Below, piece by piece: positions 10,349 through 20,748 of a stretch of DNA of 64,000 bases. The number at the start of each line of letters is the position of its first letter. Position 1 is the stretch's first letter. The DNA comes from Asinibacterium sp. OR53. Its GTDB lineage: Bacteria > Bacteroidota > Bacteroidia > Chitinophagales > Chitinophagaceae. The notes beneath the pieces were generated by a model. The model was not told where the DNA came from, searched no databases, and saw only the letters and a program-made list of their open reading frames with translations. The position numbers and the translations under genes are program-made. The stretch lies in the NCBI RefSeq assembly GCF_000515315.1, contig NZ_KI911562.1, positions 3,071,220-3,135,219 on the forward strand, read 5' to 3'.

Positions 10349-11746
10349 ATGAAAACGATTGCTCACCTGTGCCTGCTGGCGCTTTGCCTCAGCCTGATGG
10401 CCTGCCGCAACAACCAGCCCGGTCAACGCCTCGCCAAAGCCAGTCGCGAAAACAAAAACGGATGGATCTATGTACACCTGGAAGGTAGTCCCGCCGATAT
10501 CGGCTACCAGCACGGTTATTTATTAAGTGATGATATTGATACCACCATACAGGCTGTCAGTTACCTGCTGGCGCACGATACACAAAAGGACTGGAATTTC
10601 TACCGCAGCTGCGCCAGGGATTTTCTCTGGCCCCGTCTCGACCGAGAATACAAAGACGAGATCAACGGCATCGTGGAAGGCTTGCAGGCCCAGCACAAAA
10701 ACTACGACAGTCTTGACATCACCGCATTGAATGCCGTTGAAGAACTGGCTTTTTATTATGTTCCCTCTTTGATGGAACAGGCGAAAGCCGGCAGCGGCAA
10801 CAACAAAGCCCCCGGTAATTGCAGCGCTTTTATTGCTACCGGCAGCTATACCAAGGATGGCAAAATCGTTATAGGGCATAACAACTGGACCGAATACATC
10901 ATGGGTCAACACTGGAATGTGATTGCCGATATTGTTCCTGCCAAAGGCAACCATATACTGATGGATTGCATGCCTGGTTTCATCCACAGCGGCGACGATT
11001 TCCTCATCACCAACAACGGGTTACTCATCACGGAGACCACCATCACCCAGTTCAAAGGCTTTGACACCACTGCCATTCCCGAATTCATGCGGGCGCGTAA
11101 AGCGGCTCAATACAGCAACAGCATCGACGATGTGGTGCGGATATTCACTACCGGTAACAATGGCGGGTACGCGAACGACTGGCTTATTGGCGATACCAAG
11201 ACCAATGAAGTGGCCAAACTGGAGCTGGGATTGAAACATTACCGTGTATGGCGCTCAAAAGATACGGCCATCATCGGTTCCAATTTTCCCAGCGATGAGC
11301 AGTTGATCAAAGACGAAACCACATTCAACGTGAACGACCCAACCACTTCACCCAATGGCCGCAAATTACGCATGGAACAATTGGTGCTCGACCTCAAAGG
11401 CAAGCTCGACATCGGTACCGCCCAAACACTGGAAGCCGACCACTTCGATGCCACACAGGGAAAACAGGCTAGTAACAAGTGCGTGGTATGCGGACATATC
11501 GATGAAGATGCCAAAGGTTGCAGCGAATGGGACCTTGCTCCTTACTATCCCATGGGCGCTGTACAAGGAAAAGTGACCACCGCCGCCTTGGCAGGCAAGA
11601 TGCAACTCTGGGCGCACATGGGACATCCATGCGGACAGGACTTCATCGGCGAAACCTTTTACAAAGCGCACCCCGAATACGCATGGCAATCGAAATACCT
11701 GAAAAACATGCGCGCTTATCCCTGGACTTTATTCTCTGCAAAATGA
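10349..11746 (+). CDS. C45-type autoproteolytic acyltransferase/hydrolase lipoprotein
   Basis: 465 residues beginning with a lipoprotein signal (LCLLALCLSLMAC, Cys at about residue 19). The segment APGNCSAFIATG contains the Cys expected to become the N-terminal nucleophile after self-cleavage in the Ntn-hydrolase fold, and VIGHNNWTEYI follows as in the C45 / phospholipase B-like group. Members hydrolyse amide or ester bonds in penicillins, bile-acid-like amides or phospholipids; the substrate here is unknown. A TATCTTTA -7-like element is at 10323. The stop overlaps a possible ATG of the next gene (ATGA at 11743), so the two are probably co-transcribed. Confidence 0.8.
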   Translation: MKTIAHLCLLALCLSLMACRNNQPGQRLAKASRENKNGWIYVHLEGSPADIGYQHGYLLSDDIDTTIQAVSYLLAHDTQKDWNFYRSCARDFLWPRLDREYKDEINGIVEGLQAQHKNYDSLDITALNAVEELAFYYVPSLMEQAKAGSGNNKAPGNCSAFIATGSYTKDGKIVIGHNNWTEYIMGQHWNVIADIVPAKGNHILMDCMPGFIHSGDDFLITNNGLLITETTITQFKGFDTTAIPEFMRARKAAQYSNSIDDVVRIFTTGNNGGYANDWLIGDTKTNEVAKLELGLKHYRVWRSKDTAIIGSNFPSDEQLIKDETTFNVNDPTTSPNGRKLRMEQLVLDLKGKLDIGTAQTLEADHFDATQGKQASNKCVVCGHIDEDAKGCSEWDLAPYYPMGAVQGKVTTAALAGKMQLWAHMGHPCGQDFIGETFYKAHPEYAWQSKYLKNMRAYPWTLFSAK

Positions 11747-11760
11747 CCAAAGACTGCTCT

Positions 11761-13308
11761 ATGACAAAAACGCTTTTTACTACCTTCTGCCTGGGGCTGG
11801 CTACACTTGTGCAATCACAGCCATTATCAAGTACGGCTATTGATAGCCTAGTGCAACGTTCCATGAAAGCCTTCAACGTGCCGGGCATTGCCGTATCGGT
11901 GATCAAAGACGGCAAAGTGATCCATTGCAAAGGTTATGGCGTTCGTTCGCTGAACACCATGCAAAAAGTAGATGAGAACACCCTGTTCGGCATTGCTTCC
12001 AACAGCAAAGCATTCACTGCCGCTGCATTGGGCATATTGATTGACGAGAAAAAATTGAAATGGGATGATAAAGTGCGCGATTATATTCCCGAATTCAAAT
12101 TGTATAGTCCCTTCGTAACCGAAGAATTCACCATACGCGACCTGCTCACGCACCGGAGCGGAATGGGACTCGGCGCCGGCGACCTGATGTTCTTTCCCGA
12201 TTCCAGTGATTTTACCCTGAAAGATATTTTATACAATCTCCGTTTTCTCAAACCCGTTTCCAGCTTCCGTACCAAATACGATTACGATAACAACCTGTAC
12301 ATCGTTGCAGGTGAAGTGGTGCACCGGGTGAGTGGCAAAAGCTGGGACGATTTTGTAACCGAACGCATATTAACGCCCCTGGGTATGACACATACGGCTA
12401 CTTCGTTTGAAAGGCTCCAAGACAAATCGAATGTGATCGATGGCCATGCACCGGTAGACGGCAAAGTGCAGGTGATCGCGCGCAACACCATTAGAGAAAG
12501 CCATGCCGCGGGCGGCATCAATTCCAGCGTTGCAGACCTGAATAAATGGGTATTAACGCAACTCTCACATGGCAAATATGGCGACCAACAATTGTTTTCA
12601 GATATGGTGCATGAAGAAATGTGGACGCCGCAAACCATCATCCCGGTTCGCAATCCCGGCCCCTATAACACGCATTTTGCCGCTTATGGATTGGGATTCT
12701 TCATCAGCGATGTAAAAGGATACAAACAGCTGAGTCACACCGGCGGACTCGAAGGCATGGTTACACAAATTACCATGATCCCCGAACTGAATCTCGGCAT
12801 TATTGTATTGACCAACCAACAGGAAGGTGGCGCTTTCTCATCTATTACCAACCAGATCAAAGATGCTTATTTCAATATCAGCGGAACCGACCGCGTGAAA
12901 GAATACGCTGCTTCGCGGAACCAGATGCTTGCTTCGGCCAATCACCTCACCGATTCCATCTGGCATGAGATTGAAGCTGCACAAAAAGGGAGTAATGGAA
13001 AGATGGATTTCAATCAGTATGCCGGCACTTACCGCGATGTATGGTTTGGTGATGTGATGATATCTGTTAAGAATGGCAAATACTGGTTCGATTCCAAATG
13101 CTCTCCTAAATTAACCGGAGAGCTCTTCCCTTATAAAGGCAACAGTTTTGTAGTGAAGTGGCGCGATAGGAGTATGGATGCGGATGCTTTTGTAAACTTC
13201 GGTCTCGATATCAACGGAAAAGGCGCTACTATTACCATGCGCCCCATATCGCCATTAACGGATTTCAGTTTTGATTTCCAGGACCTGGAGTTTCATAAGA
13301 TTAATTAA
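11761..13308 (+). CDS. Beta-lactamase-family serine hydrolase with DUF3471 tail
   Basis: 515 residues. The start at 11761 gives a signal peptide (MTKTLFTTFCLGLATLVQSQ); ATG at 11743 overlapping the previous stop is an alternative. The class C/AmpC-like domain holds SNSK (SxxK nucleophile), a YDN Tyr-x-Asn motif and HTG in place of KTG. The last about 100 residues are a DUF3471 beta-rich domain, common in Bacteroidota esterases and D-aminopeptidases of this family. Likely a periplasmic peptidase or esterase, not necessarily an antibiotic-resistance enzyme. Paired with the C45 hydrolase. Confidence 0.85.
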   Translation: MTKTLFTTFCLGLATLVQSQPLSSTAIDSLVQRSMKAFNVPGIAVSVIKDGKVIHCKGYGVRSLNTMQKVDENTLFGIASNSKAFTAAALGILIDEKKLKWDDKVRDYIPEFKLYSPFVTEEFTIRDLLTHRSGMGLGAGDLMFFPDSSDFTLKDILYNLRFLKPVSSFRTKYDYDNNLYIVAGEVVHRVSGKSWDDFVTERILTPLGMTHTATSFERLQDKSNVIDGHAPVDGKVQVIARNTIRESHAAGGINSSVADLNKWVLTQLSHGKYGDQQLFSDMVHEEMWTPQTIIPVRNPGPYNTHFAAYGLGFFISDVKGYKQLSHTGGLEGMVTQITMIPELNLGIIVLTNQQEGGAFSSITNQIKDAYFNISGTDRVKEYAASRNQMLASANHLTDSIWHEIEAAQKGSNGKMDFNQYAGTYRDVWFGDVMISVKNGKYWFDSKCSPKLTGELFPYKGNSFVVKWRDRSMDADAFVNFGLDINGKGATITMRPISPLTDFSFDFQDLEFHKIN

Positions 13309-13309
13309 T

Positions 13310-13328
13310 TCGCTCGCTCAGGATGACG
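13310..13328. repeat. Interspersed short repeat, copy 2 (shortened)
   Basis: TCGCTCGCTCAGGATGACG matches the right part of the repeat at 1446-1479. It sits in the 29-bp gap between two convergent genes. Confidence 0.65.
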
Positions 13329-13337
13329 GTCAGGGCA

Positions 13338-14345
13338 TTACCACTCTGCTCTTGCTGAGGGGCTCGCTTCCAAACCAGTGAATTGAGATGCCTGGTACTT
13401 GTAATACGCAGTGATGGCAATCATCGCTGCATTATCGGTGCAGTATTCGAATTTAGGAATGAAGGTTTGCCATTTGTATTTAACGCCCAGCTCCTGCAAA
13501 GCAGTCCGCAGGCCGCTGTTGGCGCTTACACCACCCGCAATGCATACTTGCTTTACGCCGGTTTCCTGCACCGCTTTTTTTACCTTCTTCAATAAAATAT
13601 GGATGATGGTATGTTGCACAGAAGCGCAGAGATCATGCAGGTTTTGTTCTATGAAGCCCGGCTCCTGCTTTTGCAGAAAGTATAATACCGATGTTTTGAG
13701 TCCGCTGAAACTAAAATCCAGTTCCGGTATCTGCGGCTCGGCAAATTTGAAACGCAGCGGGTCTCCCAGCTTGGCATATTTATCTATCAATGGGCCGCCA
13801 GGATATGGAAGTCCCAACAGTTTGGCTGTTTTATCGAACGCTTCTCCTGCTGCATCATCGATCGTCTCACCAATCACTTCCAGTTCCAGCGGACTTTTCG
13901 CCAATACGATCTGTGTATGTCCGCCGCTCACCGTAAGACACAAAAAAGGAAAAGACGGCCGGTTCTCATCTATCAGGTTGGCCAGTACATGTGCCTGCAT
14001 GTGGTGCACACCAATCAATGGTTTATTCAGCGATAAAGCCAGCGACTTGGCAAATTGGGTACCAACCAGCAGGCTGCCAATCAGGCCAGGCGCCTGGGTA
14101 AAAGCAACAGCATCTATACTGGTTAAGTCAGGCGCACCAGGAAAAGCAGTTTGCAAGGCCGAATGCACAACGGGTACGATATTCTGCATGTGCGCGCGGC
14201 TGGCCAGTTCCGGCACTACCCCACCGTATTTTTCGTGTACGGTTTGATTGGCAATATGATTGGACAATATCTTTCCATCCACACATATTGCGGCAGATGT
14301 TTCATCGCAGGAAGATTCTATGGCGAGTATGGTAACCGGGCGCAT
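13338..14345 (-). CDS. tsaD: tRNA N6-adenosine threonylcarbamoyltransferase TsaD
   Basis: TsaD transfers threonylcarbamoyl onto A37 of tRNAs that read ANN codons, together with TsaB and TsaE. The 335 residues show the ASKHA fold signatures: IESSCDETSAAI at the N-terminus, HMQAH metal-binding motif (His-x3-His), LTVSGGHTQIVL phosphate loop and GGVSANSGLR late in the protein. Single gene, convergent with the serine hydrolase. Confidence 0.96.
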   Translation of the reverse strand: MRPVTILAIESSCDETSAAICVDGKILSNHIANQTVHEKYGGVVPELASRAHMQNIVPVVHSALQTAFPGAPDLTSIDAVAFTQAPGLIGSLLVGTQFAKSLALSLNKPLIGVHHMQAHVLANLIDENRPSFPFLCLTVSGGHTQIVLAKSPLELEVIGETIDDAAGEAFDKTAKLLGLPYPGGPLIDKYAKLGDPLRFKFAEPQIPELDFSFSGLKTSVLYFLQKQEPGFIEQNLHDLCASVQHTIIHILLKKVKKAVQETGVKQVCIAGGVSANSGLRTALQELGVKYKWQTFIPKFEYCTDNAAMIAITAYYKYQASQFTGLEASPSARAEW

Positions 14346-14430
14346 GAAAAGTTAAAAGTTAAAACGCAAAAGTAATAAATGCCTGTTCATCCTGTGCATA
14401 AAACAGGGATCGCATTAACTTGCAGGTTAT

Positions 14431-15144
14431 ATGAACCAGCTGCGCATACATTACTTACAGCATGTGCCTTTTGAAGGACCCGGTTATATTGAAACTTGGG
14501 CAAACAGCCATCATCATACACTTAGCTCCACACATTTGTTTGAAGATTTTCATTTCCCTTCATTGGATGCGTTCGACTGGCTTATCATTATGGGTGGTCC
14601 GATGGGTGTTTATGAAGAAGCTACATTCTCCTGGCTAAAAAAAGAAAAAGAATGGATACTGACTGCTATTGAAGCAGGCAAAACGGTGATCGGCATTTGC
14701 CTGGGCGCACAATTGATTGCAGCGGCCCTGGGCGCCAAAGTTTATCCGAACAAACAAAAAGAGATTGGGTGGTTCCCTGTTTCATTAACAGCAGCCGCGC
14801 AAACCCATGCGTTGTTCAAAGACTTCCCGCATTCATTTACGGTCTTTCATTGGCATGGCGATACATTCAACCTGCCTCACCAGGCGCTGCACCTGATGCA
14901 AACAAGCGCTTGTGTCAACCAGGCATTCATTTATCAAAACAAAGTGATCGGATTGCAATTTCACCTGGAAGCCATGCCCCGCAACCTGCGGCACATGATC
15001 GATCATGGAAGGGATGAACTTGTGCCAGGCGATTTTGTGCAGACCGGCGATGATATCCTTCATAAAGCCGATCAATGCAATTTGCCCAATCAATTATTGG
15101 CAAATTTGCTGGATAAATTAGCTGCTGATTTCCCGCTTACTTAG
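14431..15144 (+). CDS. Type 1 glutamine amidotransferase-like protein
   Basis: A 237-residue class-I GATase domain. The nucleophile Cys lies in GICLGAQL, and the partner His and Glu in LQFHLEAMP; FHWHGDTF is an internal conserved block. The stand-alone architecture resembles the GuaA-like amidotransferase homologues that act on unknown amide donors. No synthetase partner is next to it. Its last 8 bp overlap the convergent permease gene. Confidence 0.82.
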   Translation: MNQLRIHYLQHVPFEGPGYIETWANSHHHTLSSTHLFEDFHFPSLDAFDWLIIMGGPMGVYEEATFSWLKKEKEWILTAIEAGKTVIGICLGAQLIAAALGAKVYPNKQKEIGWFPVSLTAAAQTHALFKDFPHSFTVFHWHGDTFNLPHQALHLMQTSACVNQAFIYQNKVIGLQFHLEAMPRNLRHMIDHGRDELVPGDFVQTGDDILHKADQCNLPNQLLANLLDKLAADFPLT

Positions 15145-16390
15145 TCCGGATGGCCACCACCGCATCCATGCGCGCTGCAATAGACGCCGGGATGATGCCG
15201 GAAATAATACCCAAAATGATACAAATGCTCAGGGCAAGCGCAATAATATTGGGTGCGATATAAATAGGAAAAGGAAGAATACTGCTCAACACCAGCGACA
15301 ACACCCACACCAGCCCCAACCCAATCAATCCGCCGATGATGCACAAAAAGGCGCTCTCTAACAGGAATTCAGTGAGTATGGTACTGCGTTTGGCACCGAT
15401 GGCTTTTTTCAGTCCAATCTGGCTGGTCCTTTCCCGAACGGTTACAAACATAATATTGGCCACACCAAATGCTCCTACGATCAGGCTAAGACCCGCAATG
15501 GCCCATCCGCCGGCGCTAACCTGGCCGAAGAATCCTTTTACCTGTTCGCTGAATGTGGCCACATCGTTACAAGAGAAATTATCCTCATCGGCTGGGCTCA
15601 ACTTTCGTATCTGCCGCATCACTCCTACCAGTTCATCTGCCAGGGCCGAAGAAACCACATTGTCTTTCCCCTGCACCATGATGAACGGGTTGCTGTTATT
15701 GGGATTATACACGCTGGTAAAATAGCGGTATGAAACAATAAATGCCTTGTCATAGTCGAACCCGCCCACAAAGCTCTGACCCTGTTTTTTGATCACCCCT
15801 ACCACGGTAACCCTCTTGCCGTTATAAGAAATTTCGGCCCCTACTGCTTTTTCAGGGTTATGAAAGAGCTCTTCAGCCACCTGGTACCCTACAACAGTAG
15901 TAGGTGTGCCGCGCAGGAACTCCGCATCGTTCAGGTAACGGCCATAGGCGATATCGATGGTTTGGATATTGGTGAATTCCTCGGTTACACCGTAGATGTT
16001 TACGCTGTTTAATTGTTCGTCCTGGTACAATACGGTTACATTATTCGAAACGAACATGGCGGCATTGGCCGCCAGCCGGCTTTTGACCTTGATGAATTTC
16101 ATCTCTTCGATCTTCGGAGGCGGGCGCTTGATGTATTTCCACCAGGGATAAGCGCCACCTTCGCCGCCGCCATAATTCCACTTGTCTATATAAATGGTAT
16201 TACTGCCAAAAGATTTGATGTCGTTCTGCACCTTGCGTTCCAGGCTGTCTACCGTAGCCAGCACGCCGATGATGCAGAAAATACCAATGGTGATCCCGAA
16301 CAGCGAAAGGAAGGTACGGAGCTTGTTCACCCGCAATTCCTGCATGGCCATGCGGAAACTATTCCATAAGATGCTTAATAATTTAAACAT
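15137..16390 (-). CDS. ABC transporter permease, MacB/FtsX type
   Basis: 417 residues with one N-terminal membrane helix (about 22-45), a long MacB-type periplasmic domain (about 50-270) and three C-terminal helices of the FtsX fold. LRTFLSLFGITIGIFCIIGV and VRERTSQIGLKKAIGAKRSTIL are the classic motifs. Such mechanotransmission proteins work with a cytoplasmic ABC ATPase, which is not adjacent here, so the ATPase must be elsewhere. Confidence 0.88.
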   Translation of the reverse strand: MFKLLSILWNSFRMAMQELRVNKLRTFLSLFGITIGIFCIIGVLATVDSLERKVQNDIKSFGSNTIYIDKWNYGGGEGGAYPWWKYIKRPPPKIEEMKFIKVKSRLAANAAMFVSNNVTVLYQDEQLNSVNIYGVTEEFTNIQTIDIAYGRYLNDAEFLRGTPTTVVGYQVAEELFHNPEKAVGAEISYNGKRVTVVGVIKKQGQSFVGGFDYDKAFIVSYRYFTSVYNPNNSNPFIMVQGKDNVVSSALADELVGVMRQIRKLSPADEDNFSCNDVATFSEQVKGFFGQVSAGGWAIAGLSLIVGAFGVANIMFVTVRERTSQIGLKKAIGAKRSTILTEFLLESAFLCIIGGLIGLGLVWVLSLVLSSILPFPIYIAPNIIALALSICIILGIISGIIPASIAARMDAVVAIRTK

Positions 16391-16458
16391 ATTCCAAATG
16401 TAACCCGCTAATATTATTTGTGGAACTATTTTTATGTGGACGGTTTCTGTTTCTGACT

Positions 16459-16466
16459 TACTTTTG
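16459..16466 (+). promoter_or_regulatory. sdhCAB -7 promoter element
   Basis: TACTTTTG is an exact TAnnTTTG element 31 bp before the sdhC start codon. The -33 region is not a clear match. No TGA-N6-TCA palindrome is present upstream, unlike in the stress-cluster promoters. Confidence 0.5.
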
Positions 16467-16496
16467 CACCGATTACTTCAAACACAAACTAGCAGT

Positions 16497-17195
16497 ATGA
16501 CCTGGAAACAAGTCTTCACCTCTTCCATCGGAAAGAAACTGGTCATGGGTTTCACCGGTATTTTCCTCATCCTTTTCCTGATTGTTCACGTTGGATTGAA
16601 TGCCACCATTTGGGCGAATGACGATGGCGAAATGTTTAACAAAGCGGCCCATTTTATGGGCGCCACCGTGGTTCCGAGGGTATTGGAAGTAGGGCTTTTT
16701 CTTGGCTTCTTTTTACATATTATTCAGGGATTTATGCTTACTGCCCAGAACAAAAGCAAGCGCCCGGTGGGTTATGCGGTAGATTACGGCAATAACGGCA
16801 GCAAATGGTACAGCCGCAGCATGGGCATCCTCGGTACCCTGGTGTTGTTGTTCCTGATCATGCACATTTATCATTTCTGGACACCCAGCCGCCTGGGAGG
16901 CATTGCACAGATCCACGAACTAACCACTGTTACCTACAATGGCAAAGAATACCACAATCTTTTTAACGAAATGAAGCTAGTGTTCACCAACCCGCTGATC
17001 GTGGTATTGTATATACTCGGTTGTTTGTCCCTGGCCTATCACCTGGCACATGGTTTCCAGAGCGCCTTCAGAACCCTGGGTGTACACAACAAACGATACA
17101 ACAACATGCTCACCGGCATCGGTTATGGTTTCTCCATCATCGTGCCCCTGGCTTTTGCCATGATGCCTGTTAGTTTTTATTTCAACTGGATCTGA
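16497..17195 (+). CDS. sdhC: Succinate dehydrogenase cytochrome b558 subunit
   Basis: The membrane anchor of complex II in Bacteroidota, binding haem b and menaquinone. Start at 16497 (MTWKQVFTSSIGKKLVMGFTG) is preferred over 16434 because it gives the normal N-terminus and follows the -7 element. 232 residues, five hydrophobic helices, with His residues in the helices (LIVHVG, LHIIQGFM, IMHIYHFW, AYHLAHGFQS) that would ligate haem. First gene of sdhCAB. Confidence 0.93.
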   Translation: MTWKQVFTSSIGKKLVMGFTGIFLILFLIVHVGLNATIWANDDGEMFNKAAHFMGATVVPRVLEVGLFLGFFLHIIQGFMLTAQNKSKRPVGYAVDYGNNGSKWYSRSMGILGTLVLLFLIMHIYHFWTPSRLGGIAQIHELTTVTYNGKEYHNLFNEMKLVFTNPLIVVLYILGCLSLAYHLAHGFQSAFRTLGVHNKRYNNMLTGIGYGFSIIVPLAFAMMPVSFYFNWI

Positions 17196-17263
17196 TGACG
17201 GGCCAGGACCTGTGAGCCCTTCACATATAGACAGCAACTGATTAAACCAATAAACTCTCTCGT

Positions 17264-19237
17264 ATGTTTGATGCGAAAATTCCGGCCGGCACTTTAGATG
17301 AAAAATGGAGCGATTACAAAGGCCATTGTAAATTGGTGAACCCTGCCAACAAACGCAAGTTGGAAATCATTGTTATTGGTACCGGGCTGGCCGGCGCATC
17401 TGCCGCCGCATCGCTCGGTGAAATGGGTTATAAAGTAAAAGCATTCTGCTTCCAGGATTCTCCCCGCCGTGCGCACTCTATTGCTGCACAGGGAGGTATC
17501 AATGCAGCCAAGAACTACCAGAACGACGGAGACAGTGTATTCCGTCTTTTTTATGATACGATCAAAGGTGGCGACTACCGCTCCCGCGAAGCCAATGTAC
17601 ACCGCCTCGCCGAAGTGAGCGTCAATATCATTGACCAGTGTGTGGCACAGGGCGTACCCTTTGCACGCGAATATGGCGGATTGCTGAGCAACCGTTCATT
17701 TGGTGGTACACAGGTACAGCGTACTTTCTACGCAGCCGGACAAACTGGCCAGCAATTGCTGATTGGCGCTTACCAGGCGCTCGAAAGACAAGTGGCATTG
17801 GGTACGGTGAAAATGTACAGTCGCCATGAAATGCTGGAGATCGTGAAGATCGACGGCAAAGCCCGCGGCATCATTGCCCGCGACCTGGTAACCGGTAAAC
17901 TGGAAAGGCATTTCGGTCACGCTGTATTGCTTTGCTCCGGTGGTTATGGCAACGTTTTCTATTTATCTACCAATGCCATGGGCAGCAACGTGACTGCCGC
18001 ATGGAAAGCACATAAACAGGGGGCTTTGTTCGGCAACCCCTGCTTCACACAAATACACCCTACCTGTATACCGGTGAGCGGCGACCACCAGTCGAAACTG
18101 ACCCTCATGTCTGAATCACTGCGTAACGATGGCCGTATCTGGGTGCCCAAAGAAAAAGGCGATAACCGCAAACCCAGCGATATCCCCGAAGATCAAAGAG
18201 ATTATTACCTGGAGAGAAAATACCCTGCCTTTGGTAACCTGGTTCCGCGCGACGTGGCATCGAGGGCTGCCAAAGAAAGATGTGATGAAGGATATGGTGT
18301 AGGTTCTTCCAAACAAGCCGTGTACCTCGATTTCGCTTCAGCCATTGAACGCTATGGCCGCACCGAAGCCAACAAACATGGCGATGACCATGCCAGCCTG
18401 GAGCACATCATTGCATTGGGTAAAGAAGTAGTGAAAGAAAAATACGGCAACCTTTTCGACATGTACGAAAAGATCACCGGTGAAAACCCTTATGAAGTGC
18501 CGATGCGTATTTACCCTGCGGTACACTATACCATGGGTGGATTGTGGGTTGACTATGAACTGCAGACTTCAGTACCCGGCTTGTATGCTTTGGGAGAAGC
18601 CAATTTCAGCGACCACGGCGCTAACCGCCTGGGTGCATCAGCGCTGATGCAGGGTCTGGCAGATGGCTATTTTGTTATTCCTTATACCATTGGTAATTAC
18701 CTGGCCGATGAGATTTACAGCAAAGCGGTAGGTACCGATCACCCTGCATTCGTAGAAGCAGAGAAAACAGTATCGGATCGTATTCACCAGTTGATGAATA
18801 TCAAAGGAAAGCAGTCTGTTGAAAGCTTCCACAAGCGCCTGGGTAAGATCATGTGGGAGAAATGCGGTATGGCGCGCAACAGCCAGGGATTAACAGAAGC
18901 CATCAGCGAAATACAGGCGCTGAAGAAAGAATTCTGGAGCGACCTGCGTGTTCCCGGTGATATTAATGAAATGAACCCCGAGCTGGACAAAGCCAACCGT
19001 GTAGCAGATTTCATTGAGCTGGGCGAACTGATGTGTAAAGATGCTTTGCTACGGAATGAAAGCTGCGGCGGCCATTTCCGTGAAGAGTACCAGACACCCG
19101 ATGGAGAAGCGCTGCGCGATGATGTCAACTACATGTATGTAGCGGCATGGGAATACAAAGGCGATCATAACTGGGAGCTCCACAAAGAGCCACTCCATTA
19201 TGAAGTGATCAAACCGACTCAAAGAAACTATAAATAA
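17264..19237 (+). CDS. sdhA: Succinate dehydrogenase/fumarate reductase flavoprotein
   Basis: 657 residues. FAD-binding Rossmann motif [17 protein letters not shown] near residue 40, the [13 protein letters not shown] segment with the His that binds FAD covalently in the family, and the active-site HPT and [24 protein letters not shown] blocks. Oxidises succinate to fumarate (or the reverse). It sits 68 bp after sdhC, 20 bp before sdhB. Confidence 0.97.
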   Translation: MFDAKIPAGTLDEKWSDYKGHCKLVNPANKRKLEIIVIGTGLAGASAAASLGEMGYKVKAFCFQDSPRRAHSIAAQGGINAAKNYQNDGDSVFRLFYDTIKGGDYRSREANVHRLAEVSVNIIDQCVAQGVPFAREYGGLLSNRSFGGTQVQRTFYAAGQTGQQLLIGAYQALERQVALGTVKMYSRHEMLEIVKIDGKARGIIARDLVTGKLERHFGHAVLLCSGGYGNVFYLSTNAMGSNVTAAWKAHKQGALFGNPCFTQIHPTCIPVSGDHQSKLTLMSESLRNDGRIWVPKEKGDNRKPSDIPEDQRDYYLERKYPAFGNLVPRDVASRAAKERCDEGYGVGSSKQAVYLDFASAIERYGRTEANKHGDDHASLEHIIALGKEVVKEKYGNLFDMYEKITGENPYEVPMRIYPAVHYTMGGLWVDYELQTSVPGLYALGEANFSDHGANRLGASALMQGLADGYFVIPYTIGNYLADEIYSKAVGTDHPAFVEAEKTVSDRIHQLMNIKGKQSVESFHKRLGKIMWEKCGMARNSQGLTEAISEIQALKKEFWSDLRVPGDINEMNPELDKANRVADFIELGELMCKDALLRNESCGGHFREEYQTPDGEALRDDVNYMYVAAWEYKGDHNWELHKEPLHYEVIKPTQRNYK

Positions 19238-19257
19238 CCTTCAAATATTTTTTACGC

Positions 19258-20022
19258 ATGGAACATTATAGTATGAATCTGAACCTGAAGGTTTGGAGAC
19301 AAAAGAACAACAGCGAGAAAGGCGGTTTTAAGATGTACCGGGTGGAAAACATTTCTTCTGAAATGAGTTTTTTGGAAATGTTCGACGTGCTGAACGAGCA
19401 ACTGGTTCATGGCGGCGAAGAGCCTATTGCATTCGATCATGACTGCCGCGAAGGTATTTGTGGTAGCTGTTCTATGTATATCAACGGTAAGCCGCACGGT
19501 CCCTGGCAGGCCAATACTACCTGTCAGTTGCACATGCGCGCTTTCAAAGACGGCGATACCATTGTAGTGGAGCCCTGGCGTGCAGGCGCTTTCCCCGTGA
19601 TCAAAGATTTGATGGTTGACCGCAGCGCTTTCGACCGCATCATACAAGCCGGTGGTTATATCAGTGTGAATACCGGTAATGCCGTAGATGGCAATGCCAT
19701 TCCTATTGCCAAAGACAAAGCCGATGCTTCTTTTGCAGCAGCCATGTGTATTGGTTGCGGAGCTTGTGTGGCTGCTTGTAAAAACAGTTCGGCCATGTTG
19801 TTCCTCAGCGCTAAAGTATCGCACCTGGCGCTTCTGCCACAGGGAGAACCGGAGCGCAGGAGCCGTGTACTGGATATGGTGGCACAGATGGATAAAGAAG
19901 GATTCGGCGCTTGTACCAACACCGGCGCTTGTGAAGCGACTTGTCCGAAAGAGATTTCGCTTAGCAATATCGCGCGCCTCAACCAGGAGTACCTGGTGGC
20001 AAGCCTCACAGCGAACAAATAA
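19258..20022 (+). CDS. sdhB: Succinate dehydrogenase iron-sulfur subunit
   Basis: 254 residues that carry electrons from FAD to quinone. The N-terminal ferredoxin domain has the [2Fe-2S] ligands in CREGICGSC and the later Cys; the C-terminal domain has [13 protein letters not shown] and [15 protein letters not shown] for the [4Fe-4S] and [3Fe-4S] clusters. The TAA is directly followed by the ATG of the methyltransferase gene. Confidence 0.96.
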   Translation: MEHYSMNLNLKVWRQKNNSEKGGFKMYRVENISSEMSFLEMFDVLNEQLVHGGEEPIAFDHDCREGICGSCSMYINGKPHGPWQANTTCQLHMRAFKDGDTIVVEPWRAGAFPVIKDLMVDRSAFDRIIQAGGYISVNTGNAVDGNAIPIAKDKADASFAAAMCIGCGACVAACKNSSAMLFLSAKVSHLALLPQGEPERRSRVLDMVAQMDKEGFGACTNTGACEATCPKEISLSNIARLNQEYLVASLTANK

Positions 20023-20748
20023 ATGGCTAATACTTATTTCGGTTTCAAGGAATTTATGGTTTACCAGGAGCACTGTGCTATGAAAGTATGCACCGATGCG
20101 TGTTTATTCGGTGCATGGCTGGCCGATAAAGTACAGAATGGCGCCCTTGGCGAAATCAAGAGCGCGCTGGACATTGGCCTCGGAACAGGTGTGTTGAGCC
20201 TGATGCTGGCACAGAAATGTGACGCCGTTATTGACGGGGTGGAGATAGACGAACTTACCATCCGGCAAGCGCTGAGTAATTTTCGTACCAGCCCCTGGGA
20301 AAAAAGGCTGAATGTTTTCCATCAAACCATACAACGGTTTATGCCGGCGCAATCGTATAACCTGGTATTCTCCAATCCTCCTTTCTTTGAACAACACCTG
20401 AAAAGCAGCGACGATAAAAGAAACCTTGCGTTACACAGTGAAGAACTGAAGCTGGATGAATTGGCTGCCTCTGCCAGCCGCTTATTGAAACCCACCGGGC
20501 ACTTTGCGGTATTGCTTCCTTATGCCAGAACAGCAGAATTCATTTACATAGCGGGCGATCACGAGCTGTCCCTGCATGATGCTGTGACCGTTAAACAAAC
20601 GCCTGCACACCAGCCTTTCAGGTCCATGCTGCTCTTTGGTAAAACGCAGGTGAGCGCTCCCGGCTCAAGCACCATCACCATTAAAGAAGATGATGAATAT
20701 ACAGCGCCATTTGCCATGCTGCTGAAAGATTATTACATTAATCTCTGA
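20023..20748 (+). CDS. trmN6: tRNA1(Val) (adenine-N6)-methyltransferase-like
   Basis: 241 residues, Rossmann-type SAM methyltransferase. DIGLGTGVLSLMLAQK is the SAM-binding motif I, and NPPFF is the N6-adenine methyltransferase catalytic motif. Resembles TrmN6 (YfiC), which methylates A37 of tRNA1(Val). It begins immediately after the sdhB stop and is probably translated from the same mRNA; its 3' end meets the next convergent gene without a gap. Confidence 0.88.
   Translation: MANTYFGFKEFMVYQEHCAMKVCTDACLFGAWLADKVQNGALGEIKSALDIGLGTGVLSLMLAQKCDAVIDGVEIDELTIRQALSNFRTSPWEKRLNVFHQTIQRFMPAQSYNLVFSNPPFFEQHLKSSDDKRNLALHSEELKLDELAASASRLLKPTGHFAVLLPYARTAEFIYIAGDHELSLHDAVTVKQTPAHQPFRSMLLFGKTQVSAPGSSTITIKEDDEYTAPFAMLLKDYYINL

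Noticed and set aside
11518..11760. Upstream extension of the serine hydrolase frame
   Set aside because: It lies within the C45 hydrolase gene in another frame and would put the signal peptide inside the protein.
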